From positions 3,652,908 through 3,716,907 of the forward strand of contig JALGPY010000033.1 in assembly GCA_023055425.1 (NCBI GenBank): a stretch of DNA of 64,000 nt, in the 5' to 3' direction. The notes under the pieces were generated by a model. The model did no database searches, was not told where the DNA came from, and was given only the letters and a program-made list of their open reading frames with translations. Each line of letters starts with the position of its first letter. The stretch's first letter is position 1. Source of the stretch: Linanthus parryae (taxonomy: Eukaryota > Streptophyta > Magnoliopsida > Ericales > Polemoniaceae). This document shows positions 47,724-59,962 of the stretch, piece by piece. The translations under genes were made by a program, and so were the position numbers.

Positions 47724-48895
47724 TGTGACACCCCCATATTTCATCGCGGGAGAAATACGGAAATGCCACTCCACACCCAAGATCGCTCTCAGGTGCAAGA
47801 AACAATGGTACAAGAAAACAAACACAGACATGGTTACATATATATCAAGTCATAATTGGCTCCAAAAAATATATTACATACTAGTACACATGATGAATAT
47901 TGTATAGGTGTTCCATTTATTTAAAGTTACTAACACAACTAGATGATTCCGTGATCACCTTATGCCGAGTTCCCTTTACCTAGACCTGCGGCGGAAAGAA
48001 ACAAGACAACATTTTTTCCAAATTCAGCAAAAAATGCTGAGTAAGTAAACATCCAAACGTGTAAACATGATAAAAGTAATGTTTGTTTTTTTACTAAAAG
48101 AGGATAATATTGAACTAACAAAACATGTTATTTCAAATGACCTGTTATGAGAAGTATAAATTTCCCAACTCTTTACTAAGCATTTTCAAACCAAATTAAA
48201 CGAAGCATCTAATACCTTTCGCTCATTCTCATTGATATAATCAAGAGACTATTCTCTTTTTTTTATGAAGTCCAAGATACTATTCTCAATTCACATCATT
48301 TCTTCATCTAGGGGATTGACAAAGTATCAATTTCTTCCATCTTCCACATGAAAAATCAACTTTTAAAATTCAGTTGTAGCGGAGAACGAACAAATCCATT
48401 ACAATATTCCATCACAGTTTCTCATAAATAACCAACCATGTACCATGCATCCAAGACCTTAAGTGTCGACACCCCCGTTAAGTATCTTGCGGCCAAAGTG
48501 TTAGTACAAGGACCAACTCGGGGTATTGGCAACCGAACCAAAAATCACTATCACAATATATATAAGAATCTGAATAAGGTTACGTCGCACAACTATTTCC
48601 ACTTTACGTTATTACTCATCATTACTTAATATGAACGTTTGAAAGAATCATTTTTACACGTAATTGAAATATCAAGTAAAACACGTATATCCCAAATCAC
48701 ATGTGAGACATAAAATCATAAAACAATATGGAAACGAAAGAAGGACAGACACATTACGTCGGACATGTTTACTCACCTGAAGTAACAAGACAAATAGCAT
48801 GATAACATTTTTACGGATATACGTAGCCCTCGTCTACAAACTCGTCACCTAAGATTTATAATTCCTATATGAATTACAAATCCAAGTATGCAAGT
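47724..48895. repeat. Gypsy-LTR-like remnant
   Basis: Begins TGTGACACCCCCATATTT, a common gypsy LTR start in plants, and includes GGCGGAAAG, CATCCAAGACCTTAAGTG and TGTTTACTCACCTGAAGT, words shared with 14820-15240. It ends against the old LTR RT-D. Boundaries uncertain. Confidence 0.45.
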
Positions 48896-48899
48896 ATGA

Positions 48900-51445
48900 C
48901 GGGCTAGGGTTTCGGCCCTAGCTTTGTCTCTTGCTCTCTCTTTTCTCTCTCCCACTCTCTTGTGTTATATATAATAACATTAAGTGGGAATGAAGCTAGA
49001 GTATCCTTTATATAGTCCAAAAACTCCTTGTTAACTACATAAACGCCCTTCCTAGTTCTACATGAACTTGGATTAGTCCCTTCCTTGTATATTAGTCCTA
49101 CTAAGTTTGAAAGGTGTTGCACAATGATCCTTCTTATTAATTAATCATATTAATTAATCCCAAATCTAGTTCTACTCTATTTGACGTGTGACCCCATAGG
49201 TTTCTACTTAGTTGGTAGCAACCTATTACTAACATGGAGCGGTGTCTAGCAACACATCCATGCCACCAAACTAATAGAAATAGTCAGTGATCCCGACAAA
49301 CCTCTTGTGCCCAATATCTCATATTTCACCTTCCCTTTGTCTCAATATCCGAATTGGACACGAGACATAAATAGTCACAGTCGTATATCCAATCCATAGT
49401 TCCTCTATCCTGGGAATATGCTTATGCAAGCAGATAATATGAATATCTTGTAGGGTTTTGATTCATGGATGCGCAACGGAAACAAAAATTAACCATGCAA
49501 AACCCTCCAAGGATCACAAGTCAAGAGACATAACGATGGTAAGGGAAGAAATCAACAACACACCTTAGGGTTCTCCTTTGATGACTTCAAACGCGAATTG
49601 TGTCACGTTCTCTATGGTTGATCCACGCCTAGAGTTGATCCTAGAATCTCCCAAGTCCTTGGTGCTAGCCCGGAAGAGGAAGAGGAAGAAGAATCACGCA
49701 AAACGAGACCCAAAGGAGGGTCTCGGCCTCCTTTTGGCCGACGGGTTGGGGCGGCGGGCTAGGGGCGCCGAGCTCCTAGCTTGCGTGCTCCTTTTCTCTC
49801 CTTTTGTTCTCTCCCACTCTTGTTATTTTCAATAATGAGCATAATTTATGTGGGAAGGAAGGAATGAAGGTCCTTTATATAGTCCAACAACACCTTGCCA
49901 ACTACCTAAAGGACTTATTCTAGTCCTACTAGAATTCAATTTAGTCCCTTCCTTACAAATTAGTCCCTACTAAGTTTGCATGGTATTGCAAAGTGATCCT
50001 TCTAATTAATTAATCCAATTAATTAATTACCAAATCTAGTTCAACTCTATATAGCGTGTGACCCCATAGGTTATATCTAATTGGTGGCAACTATTTGCTA
50101 ATATGGAGCGGTCTCTAGCAAAACATCCATTCTAGCGAACTAATAGAATAGTCATCTTGACAACCTTTATGCAAGTAATTGTCTCATCCCTTTGTCTCTA
50201 TATCCGGATTGGACACGAGACATACAAGTCACACTCGTATATCCAATCCATAGTTTCTCGATCCATGGGAATAGCCTTAATTGTGCAAATAACATCAATA
50301 TCCCATATTGATTTATTTGAGTCTGGCCAGACATTCTATAAGCACTATCCCTCGAGTGGCCTAGGATATTTGCTCCCGTTATGTGGGAGGGACAAATTCT
50401 ATCTACGTCCACTACGATCTCTAAGCTTGCTTCTTATTGTATCCAGTTCACGCCTTTATAACTACCCAGTTACGGTGTAGCGTTTAACGCTACCAAAATC
50501 ACAATAATCCACAACTAGAATATCTAGTGACTTCAAGTCTAAGGTTGACAATACCATTGCACCGCGAGAAGCGCTTGTGACTTAACATAATGTTTATGTA
50601 GCCTTCTCGGAGATGGGTCAATCCAGTGCAACATTCCTAATGCACACCTACGTGTTGGATCATGATATCTCCATATCAATCCAACCCCATACTAGTCTAT
50701 AGATGATTGTCCCATTAATCATTATACTGGACAAGGGATATTTAAGATAAACAACACAATTGTAAATCTGAGGACTTCATTATATTAAATATCCAATAAA
50801 TAATAAATGAATTTCTAGCCACAAATAATTCATACTAAACTAGATTGCCTCTAGGGCATCTATTCCAACATATCTCCATATTGATTTATCTGAGTCTGGC
50901 CAGAAATTAAATAATCCTCATCCCTCGAGTGGCCGTGGATATTTACAACCATTATGTGGGAGGGACAAATCCTATCTACATCACTACGATCTCTAAGCTT
51001 GCTTCCTATCATGCCCGATAACTATCTTTATGATTACCCAGTTACGGTGTAACGTTTGATAACATCAAAGTACGATATTTCACAACTAGAGTATCTAATG
51101 ACTTCACGTCTAAGGATTGCAATTATATTAGCACTACGAGAAGCGATTGTGACTTAACATAATCTAATGTATCCTTCTCGTTGTGGGTCAATCCATTATG
51201 CCGTTACTCCTAAAGCATACTCATGTGTTAGACTTGATATCTCCATATCAATCTACCCACATACTAGTCTATATTTGGTCGTCTTGTTAATCATTATAGT
51301 GGACTAGGGATATTTAAGATAAACAACACATTGCATCTAAGGACTTCATTATATTAAATATCACAATATATAATAAGTGAATATTCTAGGCAATAACAAT
51401 GTTCATACTAAATATCAGATTGCTTCTAGGGCATCTATTCCAACA
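48900..51445 (-). mobile_element. RT-D: old copia-family LTR, split by RT-C
   Basis: 48900-49448 and 50876-51445 align, in order, with the RT-A/RT-B LTR (reverse orientation), with many more substitutions. The plus-strand right end is TTCCAACA at 51445. The outer left part of the LTR (the TGTAGGG end and about 300 bp) is missing, so no TSD can be tested. It is the target of RT-C. Confidence 0.75.
49449..50870 (-). mobile_element. RT-C: solo LTR of the copia family
   Basis: 1422 bp, TGTAGGG to TTCCAACA, nearly the full LTR length, flanked by TATCT at 49444-49448 and 50871-50875. No internal sequence is attached, so it is a solo LTR left by recombination between two LTRs. The antisense 107-codon ORF is open at 50157-50480. 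Nested within RT-D. Confidence 0.9.
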
Positions 51446-52423
51446 TGTGTTGCGGTGGTTTCCCATCGGGGTGGTTCGGCGGCTTCTTCGGGTGGTTGGT
51501 GGTCTCCTCGTCTACAGCTAACGTTGCTCCTGCTATCGGATAGAGAGGGAGACGTAAGGAAGAGGGAGATGTGAGGAGGAGGAGGTGGTTGTCATGGTGG
51601 TGGTGGTGCCGTTAGAGTTGAAGCCGAAAGTTGTGGTGGTGGGTTTTGTTTAGGATGTTATTTGTGAGAGGGAAAGAAGAAAGAGGAATTAAATAAAAAA
51701 AAATTACTTGGAGAAGTCATTCTCCTCCACCAGCCAAACTTCATGTTTTTTTTTTCCTATTAGTAGTGCTAGTGTGGTTTAGGTGTACCACTAAGTTGGG
51801 TCATCTAGTGGGTTGGGTACACACTAGGATAAACCTACATAAAATAAAATGTCAAAAGCTAGTACACAATAAAGATATTGTTTGTAGAGGGGATATGAAA
51901 ATTAATATACAAACTTTCCGACAATATTCTGAAATCGAAAATAACGTCATTCGTCACTCGCAAACAAGATCGAATTTATTTCTACAATTACCAACGTACC
52001 CTTAGATTTAAAACGGGATATTACAAAATGTATCTGCTGTTTATGGGGATGGTCTTCAGTATGCCCCAAATGGCGAATCGGGGCTGTAACTCAGAACTCA
52101 CTCGCCAGTTCGTGGCTGTGAGATGAGTTTCGAGTTACTCCAAACCCTCCCCCCACTTTGGTGAAATTTATACCTTATCTCCCCCCTTTAAAAATATAAA
52201 GCACAACACTAATAATTGGTACGCACAATACGGATGAGGAGTTAATATATTTCCATATTTGCGCCTCATACCGCTGAATAAGGACTAATACGTAATTTTT
52301 TTTAAAGTTTTTTTATTTGAATAAATCTATGATTTTTTTTCTACTTTTTAAATTTGTTTGAACAAACATGAAAAAAAATATTTTTTTTTGAAACAATATT
52401 TTAATTATAGGTACAAAACATTG

Positions 52424-52463
<40 letters not shown>

Positions 52464-54947
52464 GTGTGTGTGTGAGAGTGTTAGTGTTAAAAATAACTTC
52501 CAAGTGTGGGTTTTATAAAACTATTAGTATACATTTTAGTTGTAATTTGGTTAACTCATATTAATCTTGGATTGAAAATTCATATGAACCCCCATCAGAT
52601 AGAAAACTCGTAGACCTCACAACTTGTCCATACCAAGATAATTCATAACAAAAAAGAACAGTACAAAATTATGAACAAGTACTACTTGGTTCTTCACTGT
52701 GATCAGGCTGTAATTCTTCATAGATGCTTCAACTTTACAACTTTGATTTATCATACTCCACTTCCACTTTTTTGATGTTCAAAGTGTTCAACTATTTAAT
52801 TGGTTTTCTGAGAGTATTTGATTCCATATGCAGAGCAACATTACCTTTCATCTTATACCTATTTAACCTATAAAATTGCCTTTGTAACCTCCACAGGCTT
52901 CCCTATATTTTCTAGAGACTTTTCATTCACCTTGTTGTCTTGGAGGCTTGCCATTTTATCGAACATTGTGAATTTGATAAGCTCTTAATATATATTCCAA
53001 TCCCTTGTAACACTGAACTTGACGAGCCCTACGAACCATCTTCTCGGATACATGCGGTGTCTCTTGACAACCCTCTGGCGGATGGAAACATTATATTTAA
53101 TTTTAAACACGTTCTTACAATCCACCAAAGCAGTTGCAAATGATGTATGCAAAGAAAAAAATCGGATAGTTTGAGGTCAACAGTTACAATATGAAGAACT
53201 CAATACCCGGTTCATCGGTAAAGTTGGCCATCACTATATCTTACACGGAGGATGATGAATGTACGACATCGTCTACGAAATCTGCATGGAGGTAGTTGTT
53301 TAAGAACGATTTTAAGCTCTATTTTGTGTAATTTTAAGTTGCTTGCAGACAAAAAAGTTTCATTATATGTTTGAGTTGCTTCTGACATATTTTAAATTGC
53401 AATGCGAAGTTCTTATCTAACACCAACAATAGATTTAAGGAAATATGAACTTGCAACGTCTAATTCCTAATTATAGCCAACAATAAATTCCCTCAAGACA
53501 TTTCACATCTGAACCATCATCTGCACGTAATAAGAATTCTGAACTACTAGTAATGTATATAGCGTTCAAAAACTGTTGCTGATCCCAAAACGCCAATATT
53601 ACAAAACGCGTCCATGCTCAGAAACTTGATAAGCCCCCGCCAGGCATAATACATTACTTAGATTTGCCACTAACGAACGAAATAACTTAGACAAAATATT
53701 AAATCTAAGGAGTACCAAAACTCAGATGTTGGGCAAGGCATGAAACATGCGAACATCACATAGATTGCACATTCAAGTAACCATCGTTCGCCAGAACATA
53801 GCCCCACGAGGTATATTACGTAACACTACGGTTGCAAAAGAATTTCACATCATGCATCCATATACCTGCAAATGAGTGTAGAAATATAATAAGCGTGAAC
53901 AATTCCTTGTTAAATACTCACACAAAACTAGTAGCTTGGCTACTAAACAAAACGTAGAAGCGTGCTCCGATACAGTAACAAAAAAATTCCATCTCTGTAA
54001 CAAAGTATCTTGTTGAAGACCTATGGATTGTATCAGAAACAAAATTTAAAGACATTACTAGTCTATTATTTTTTTTCTTCAGCATATACCCATGTAGTAA
54101 CAATCACCAACTGACCGTCTCTCCGAAAAGAGTCCCTCATCCAACAAAAAACCCTACAGAACTACATTCTAGAAAAATCAACTTTACTATACGCACTTAC
54201 ATTACGCAGACGTAAGAATGAAATATGTTTTTTCCACTCCATGGGTTCTAAACACTACAAGTATTTTTATGAGTTCTTGTAATCATAAAATTAGGCGTAG
54301 TGGACTTAAAGAGAGTAGGCAATGTTTTTTTACAAGTTTGAGAGCAATCCGGTCCGGCGTATTAATCTTGGGCCTTTTGATCACGGTAGGCAAGCCTCAG
54401 TTGAGCCCTAAGATACGTGCTTTTGATCCCAATGGCCCCATCCGGTCTAATTTCCTATTTAATAGTACCCCTCGTGATTACTGGATGTTCACTCCCCCAT
54501 GCACGATGAAACTCGGTTTTTGACATTAATTACATTTTAATAATTTGGTAGTTGTGCCTTCTTCTCAACTAAAGAATTTCATACAGACAAGCAACCCCCA
54601 TCACATAATATATATACCCCAAAATTGTGATGCCATTTGCATCCTATTTAATCACTATAGGTTAACCTATTAATTCACCCTAGGTCAGCCTATATCCCCT
54701 TTAGGCTTCTTCCCGCCTCAGTACCTCAACAACCCATTTCCTTACTGCCAAACCCACATCCATCACCACATAACTTCCCTCCCAACCACCACTGTTGCAG
54801 GGTTCTTTAAACCATGAACATAAATTATGACAAACCCTCACAATCCTGGACTATACTCACCACTCACCACTTCTCACTTTAACTGTTACAAACTCTGTAA
54901 ATCTCTCCCACTTCTGTCACAACTTCCCTTCACAAAAGCAAAGTTCC
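51446..54947. other. Intergenic, no confident gene
   Basis: 51446-51690 is GGTGGT-rich and resembles 43600-43770. 52427-52475 is a microsatellite. The rest is AT-rich, with frames up to 101 codons (54218-54523) that I cannot assign. A TATATATA stretch near 54609 precedes the small frame at 54948. Confidence 0.35.
52427..52475. repeat. (TA)n(CA)n(TG)n microsatellite
   Basis: About 13 TA units, then CACACA and GTGTGTG. The CACACACACGTGTGTGTG part is palindromic and could extrude as a hairpin. Confidence 0.92.
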
Positions 54948-55202
54948 ATGGCCACCCACAAGAGGAATCCCGTAGGAGATAAAGTCACAAGTAAGTACAT
55001 GGAGGTTGCCTTGGTTTCTATGTCCGAGTCCGATGGAGAAAATGAGACTTCTTCGTCTTTGAAGGCTCGATTTATGAAGCAAAAAATGGAGAAATTACGA
55101 AAGAACATGGATTGGGAGATTCAGAGGATGGAGGGTGGAGATTTGGAGTTAGAAGCAACTGGTTGGCATACTCTTGAAGAGACATTACAAAATATTTCTT
55201 GA
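54948..55202 (+). CDS. Small hypothetical protein, 84 residues
   Basis: Starts MATHKRNPVGDK with a purine at -3 (CCATGG context), and is charged and helix-prone: an SESDGENETSSS acidic stretch then ARFMKQKMEKLRKNMDWEIQRM. A TATA-like stretch lies about 340 bp upstream and CT-rich sequence in between. The frame ends at TGA 55200-55202; a GT donor in ATGAAGGTGAGG at about 55278 could mark a longer spliced gene in another frame. No family recognised. It may be a gene fragment; no homologue known to me. Confidence 0.3.
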   Translation: MATHKRNPVGDKVTSKYMEVALVSMSESDGENETSSSLKARFMKQKMEKLRKNMDWEIQRMEGGDLELEATGWHTLEETLQNIS

Positions 55203-56572
55203 TGATGAAATTCAAGGCTTTTCGGTTCCCTGATGAAAGCATCCGGGAAGGAGGCAGGACCATCAAATGACATCCATGAAGGTGAGGGTAAGAGTCATCG
55301 TATTCCCCTTTACTATTGATTTACACCATCCTCCTCCATGTTATAAATCACATTTCCCCTGCCACCACCACTGTCATCACCAATCTCCTTAACTTGTGCC
55401 CACCACACAAGCACCACCAAATACCCTACTAACAAAACACATAAACAACGTAAGTACTGTTTATGCACAGTAGACTATGTAAACTAGTTTTAAATAAAAA
55501 ACTCATGATGACTTTATTTCTATAAAATTTGGGAAATAAAGTTTCTTGCATACTTATTGTATTCACTCTACTGCATATTGGTTCACCTGAAGTAACAATA
55601 GGTTAACTTACAGCCCCTTCTCATCGATGCTCAAATTCGTATTGATTTGGGTACTAACGTTAAAGATAGTTTTATATACCACTATTAGCTGTAGCAAGCC
55701 CATCCGAGCTAGAAATGCCAACATCAGGATTCAAACCTTTTGCAGTCAGCACTCCCTCCAGCCCCCCATTTCAGCACTAGCAATAGCAGAGTCATCAAAG
55801 GACTATCTGGCCTTACTTAACTAACCACTCTTATGTGTGAACCAATGTAGCGAATATTTTTTCCCACATATTTTCGAAACAATATGGATGTTTTGAATTT
55901 TGCTGTTTGAATGCTTATGTTGGTGGAAATGGCCATCCCATTCGAGGAGATGGGGAAAATGATGATTATGTATATAAAGTTTTTTTTTAAAAGAGATACA
56001 TGGATATAGTCTCCTCTCATATTATTGCGAGATGCCCCTGAGGTTTTGTCCCAATCTCATTTGTTGTGTTTTCTGAATGAGTTTGTTGAAGGTATACTTG
56101 CACAAGTTTGATTGACCTAAACACCAACTCTCCTGAAGTTCCACTAATTATAATACTTGCATTCTTCTCTCTTACAACCAACAGTAGCCCAAATTTGAGT
56201 AGGTACTTGTTTTAGTATGATATTAATCCATCATAGATTTACTTCTTAGGCACCGCTTTGAGTAAAGAAGTTCATATTTGCTGATATTCTTTATTTTAAC
56301 AGTTATGATGATTCTATCTTGATGTTACAATAAATTACGGAGGGGAGTGATAGATTCCACAATTCCACCCCCAACGGTAGTAAAATTGACCAAAGAAACA
56401 TTACTTGACAATTGATTCCTACTTGAACTGTCAGATTGATATTTATTGTACATATTTGTATCTCAGATTTGATTTGTAGATACATGTTTGGGTGAAGTAG
56501 ATTTTCTGTTTTTTTGTTTTGTTTTGTTTTTTTTTGTTTTTTGTTTTTGTTTTTTTTTTTTGTTTTTTTTTT

Positions 56573-56607
<35 letters not shown>

Positions 56608-57064
56608 CTTGTGATACTAGTCAGGATATCACAATTTTACCTCTCCCAATGATAGTAAAATTTACCAAAGAAAGTTAATTAGAAAATTCATTGGTTGTAA
56701 GATTGACCAAAAAAATTACACAACATTTGGATCCCCACACAAACGAAGAGATGCTTGTCTAGCTGTATAAATACTCACCTTCACCCTAACTCAAACATTT
56801 CACTAGGAGCACTTGCTATTATGTTTCTTGCATCTCATATTGCTACTCCAACACTGCAAACGTGGATCACAATGTTGGGTCTCCGCTTATCATACCACGA
56901 CACCTGATTAACGGGGAAACTCATTTCCCAATGCTGTCTGGACTGCTTCAGGTTCACTTGGTGATTACCGCATACCGAGTCTAATATTTACTAGGTAACT
57001 GGTGAATCAACCAATGCAATTTCCTGTTGAACACATTCAAATAGGAAGTGTTATTGCATAACCT
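55203..57064. other. Intergenic, no gene seen
   Basis: AT-rich sequence. 55898-55971 recurs in diverged form at 63030-63103. A T-rich simple repeat lies at 56500-56605. Confidence 0.4.
56500..56605. repeat. (T4-11 G)n and poly-T tract
   Basis: About a dozen T-runs separated by single G bases, ending in an unbroken T-run of about 30. On the minus strand it could be a retroposon poly-A tail, but no TSD is clear. Confidence 0.9.
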
Positions 57065-57523
57065 TTGGACTCGACATCAGCGCAACTCGTCACTAATGTG
57101 GTTAGTCAGTATCCTAGGGTGGTGGCTGCCCCAAATTTAAGAGATTTGCTAAAAACTAGATTACTTTTTTGGAATTGCTCTGGTACTTGTCTATGTAATT
57201 ATCGTGATATGGCTGCACTGTTGCAGCGGGCTAACGTATCTGTCGTTGGTGTATTTCTTTGTAGCACTGAGTAAGACAAAACAACACATCCTTAATGGAA
57301 TGAGTTGGGGCTCTCTGGTAATACAAACCCAATCCTTGGTGGTGGCTGCCAAGTTGTCACCGTGAAGTGGGACCCGTCATTCGTTGACGTGGCTGCAAAC
57401 ACATACGACGGTGTTAACGACCGCATGTCTCTTCATGTGATAGTGGAACGCCTATTGTTCATCTCCTCTATCGTGGATGAATTTGCAGTAGTAGTACTGG
57501 ATAACCATAATGAAGGTGTTTAA
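57065..57523 (+). pseudogene. Probable LINE endonuclease remnant
   Basis: A plus-strand frame at 57065-57274 includes LLFWNCSGTCLCNYRDM followed by a LLQRANVSVVGVF helix and strand, similar to the LINE endonuclease start (W-N-C-R-G, then an acidic Glu-Thr-Lys active site, here CSTE). A second frame, 57305-57523, contains VTVKWDPSFVDV and HVIVERLLFISSI, similar to the next strands. The catalytic Glu-Thr-Lys is not preserved. Fragment only; the assignment rests on short motifs. Confidence 0.4.
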
Positions 57524-57706
57524 TACCCTATCATGCCCACCCCCCCTAATGAAGCCGACCCTCTAATGAAGCCAATTATATAATGTTTTTGTATTGTACG
57601 TGTACATTTTGTGTGTTGTTCTTAGTCCTTCGTCTATTGTTTTCGGTTCTTCGAGTGTTATTAAACATTTCTGTGTGTGTTGTTCGTGTCACAACAAGGT
57701 TAACCC
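57524..57706. repeat. Repeated flank sequence beside RT-F
   Basis: AATGAAG.CCGACCCTC and CCAATTATATAATGTTTTT recur at about 62965-63028 on the other side of RT-F as AATAAAGGTG and CCTATTATATAATGTTTTT, so the target contained a local duplication before RT-F arrived. Confidence 0.5.
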
Positions 57707-57711
57707 TTTTT
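57707..57711. repeat. Target site duplication of RT-F, left copy
   Basis: TTTTT here and at 62944-62948. Being a homopolymer it is weaker evidence than the other TSDs but fits the 5-bp size exactly. Confidence 0.7.
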
Positions 57712-59086
57712 TGTAGGGTTTTGAACATGGAATCGCAGCGTAAGAAGATAATAATTCCGTTCAAATCCCTCAAAGGATCACAAGTCAAGAACACATAACG
57801 ATAGTAAAGGATAAATATGTGTTTACCTTTGGGTTCTCCTTTGATGACTTCAAACGTTAATAATGTCACGTTCTCTACGGTTGATCCACACCTAGGATAT
57901 AGAACTCGACCTCCCAACCTTCTTGTGCTAGCTAGAATGGAGTAAGGAGACAACAAAATCACGCAAGAATTCACAAGGAGGGGCTCAACCTCCTTGTGTT
58001 CCGACAGGTTTGGGGCGGCGGGTAAGGGGCGGGCGCCTCTTGCCTTGCTTGCTCTCAAATCTTTTCTCTCCTGTGAATATGTGTTATGAATAACATGTCT
58101 TGAGAGGGAAGTAAGGACTTTCTTTATATAGTCCAACTACTCCTATTTGTTTCCTTAAAGGGCCCAATACTAATCTTATCCATATATGGAATAGTATTAT
58201 TTGCTAATTAGTCCCACTAAGTTAGCGACTTGTTGCTAATAAGTCTCTTGTCCAATTATATCCATATGGCGTGTGACCCCATAGGTTTCTACTTAATTGG
58301 TAGTAACTATTTACAAACATGGAGCGGTGTCTAGCAACACAACCATGCCACCCAATAAATAGAAATAGCCATCTTGGCAAACCTTGTGATCTTATTATCG
58401 CATCTCTTTGTCTCATTATCTGGATTGGACACGAGACATACAAGTCACACTCGTATCTCCAATCAATGTTTCTCGATCCTGTGAATAGCCCTATCCATGC
58501 ATATGACATCAATATCCCCATATTGATTCATATGAGTCTGGCAAGATATTCCATAGGCGCCATCCCTTGAGTGGCCTCACATAATTGCTTCCGTTATGTG
58601 GGATGGACAAATCCTATCTACATCACTCACCATCTCTAAGCTTGCTTCCTATTGTGCCCAACATGCGATTTTATAGCTACTCAGTTACGGAGTAGCGTTT
58701 GACGTTGTCAAAGCATAATATTCCACAACTAGAGGATCTAGTGACTTCAAGTCTAACGATGATAATATCCTATCACCGCGAGAAGCGCTTGTGACTTTAC
58801 ATAACTTGTATGTAGTCTTCTCGGATTTGGGTCAATCCGGTATGTCATTACTCCTAATACATACCCATGTGTTGGATCGTGTTATCTCCATATCAATCCA
58901 ACCCCATACTAGTCTATAGATGATCGTCCTGTTAATCATTATATATGACTAGGGATATTTAAGATAAACAACACGATTTGTAAATATAAGGACTTCATTA
59001 TATTAAATATCTCCATAAATAATACAATGATTATTCTAGCCAATTCATACTAAATTTAGATTGCCTCTAGGGCATCTATTCCAACA
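57712..59086 (-). repeat. RT-F 3' LTR
   Basis: 1375 bp; TGTAGGG to TTCCAACA on the plus strand. Lacks a short AT-rich piece (TAATTAATCCTTGTTAATTAA) present near 62082-62102 in the other LTR. Confidence 0.88.
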
Positions 59087-59147
59087 GTATCCCACTCACT
59101 AGAGCCAATCTGGTGCATCGCGTATGCCAATCTCCCTAGTGTGCTCT

Positions 59148-59962
59148 TCATGCTTGCGCTGAACAAGCGGCTTTGTAAATGGATCTTTCCAGATTATCAT
59201 CTAAAGGAATCTTGCATATCTTCACATCTCCTCTATCGATAATCTCTTGAATAAGATGGAACTTCCGGATTACGTGTTTGGATTTCTGGTGTGGTCTAGG
59301 TTCCTTAGATTGAGCGATCGCGCCTGTGTTGTCACAATACAACACTGTGGTATCCCCAATGCTAGGAACTACACCAAGATAAAAAAAAACTTTCTAATCC
59401 AAACAGCTTCTTTTGCTGCACCACTTGCAGCAATATACTCGGCCTCTGTTGTAGAATCAGCAACCGTCTCTTGCTAAGAATTCTTCCAGCTCAAAGCTCC
59501 TCCATTTAGGCAATACACGAATCCCTACTACGATCTGAAATCATCTATGTCGGTTTGGAAGATTGCATCCGTGTAACCAGTTACACGCAACTCTTCCTCA
59601 CCTCCAAATATCCAGAACGCATCCTTAGTTCTTCTCAAGTACTTAAGGATGTTCTTGACTACTATCCAGTGACTCTCACCTGGATTAGACTGATATATGT
59701 TCTCCATACTCAACGCGTGTGATACCTCCGGTCTAGTACATAACACGACGTACATGATAGATCCTATGGCCGAGTCATAGGGGATCTTACTCATGCGGTC
59801 CATCTCAATCTTATTGGATGGACAATCATTCTTCGAAAGAGTAATTCCATGGGACATGGGCAATAATCCTTTCTTGGAATCTTGCATGTTGAACCATAGG
59901 GAGTGTGATGAATTCGATGAATTTTTTTCCATTGGAATTCTACAAAAACGAGAAATATACAA
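59148..59962 (-). pseudogene. RT-F gag-RT-RNase H fusion remnant
   Basis: The frame at 59962-59528 begins MYISRFCRIPMEKNSSNSSHSLW, the gag start seen in RT-A and RT-B, and after the Trp continues directly with FNMQDSKKGLLPMSHGITLS, which in RT-A lies at the C-terminal side of RT. The join is in frame. It then enters RNase H (VTGYTDAIFQTD), is stopped near 59528, and a later piece (59345-59148) carries CDNTGAIAQSKEPR. Protease, integrase and the RT active site are absent, so it has no replication function. Confidence 0.8.

Noticed and set aside
43784..51445. RT-E and RT-D as the two LTRs of one element
   Set aside because: They are in opposite orientation, and neither PBS nor polypurine tract of a shared interior fits.
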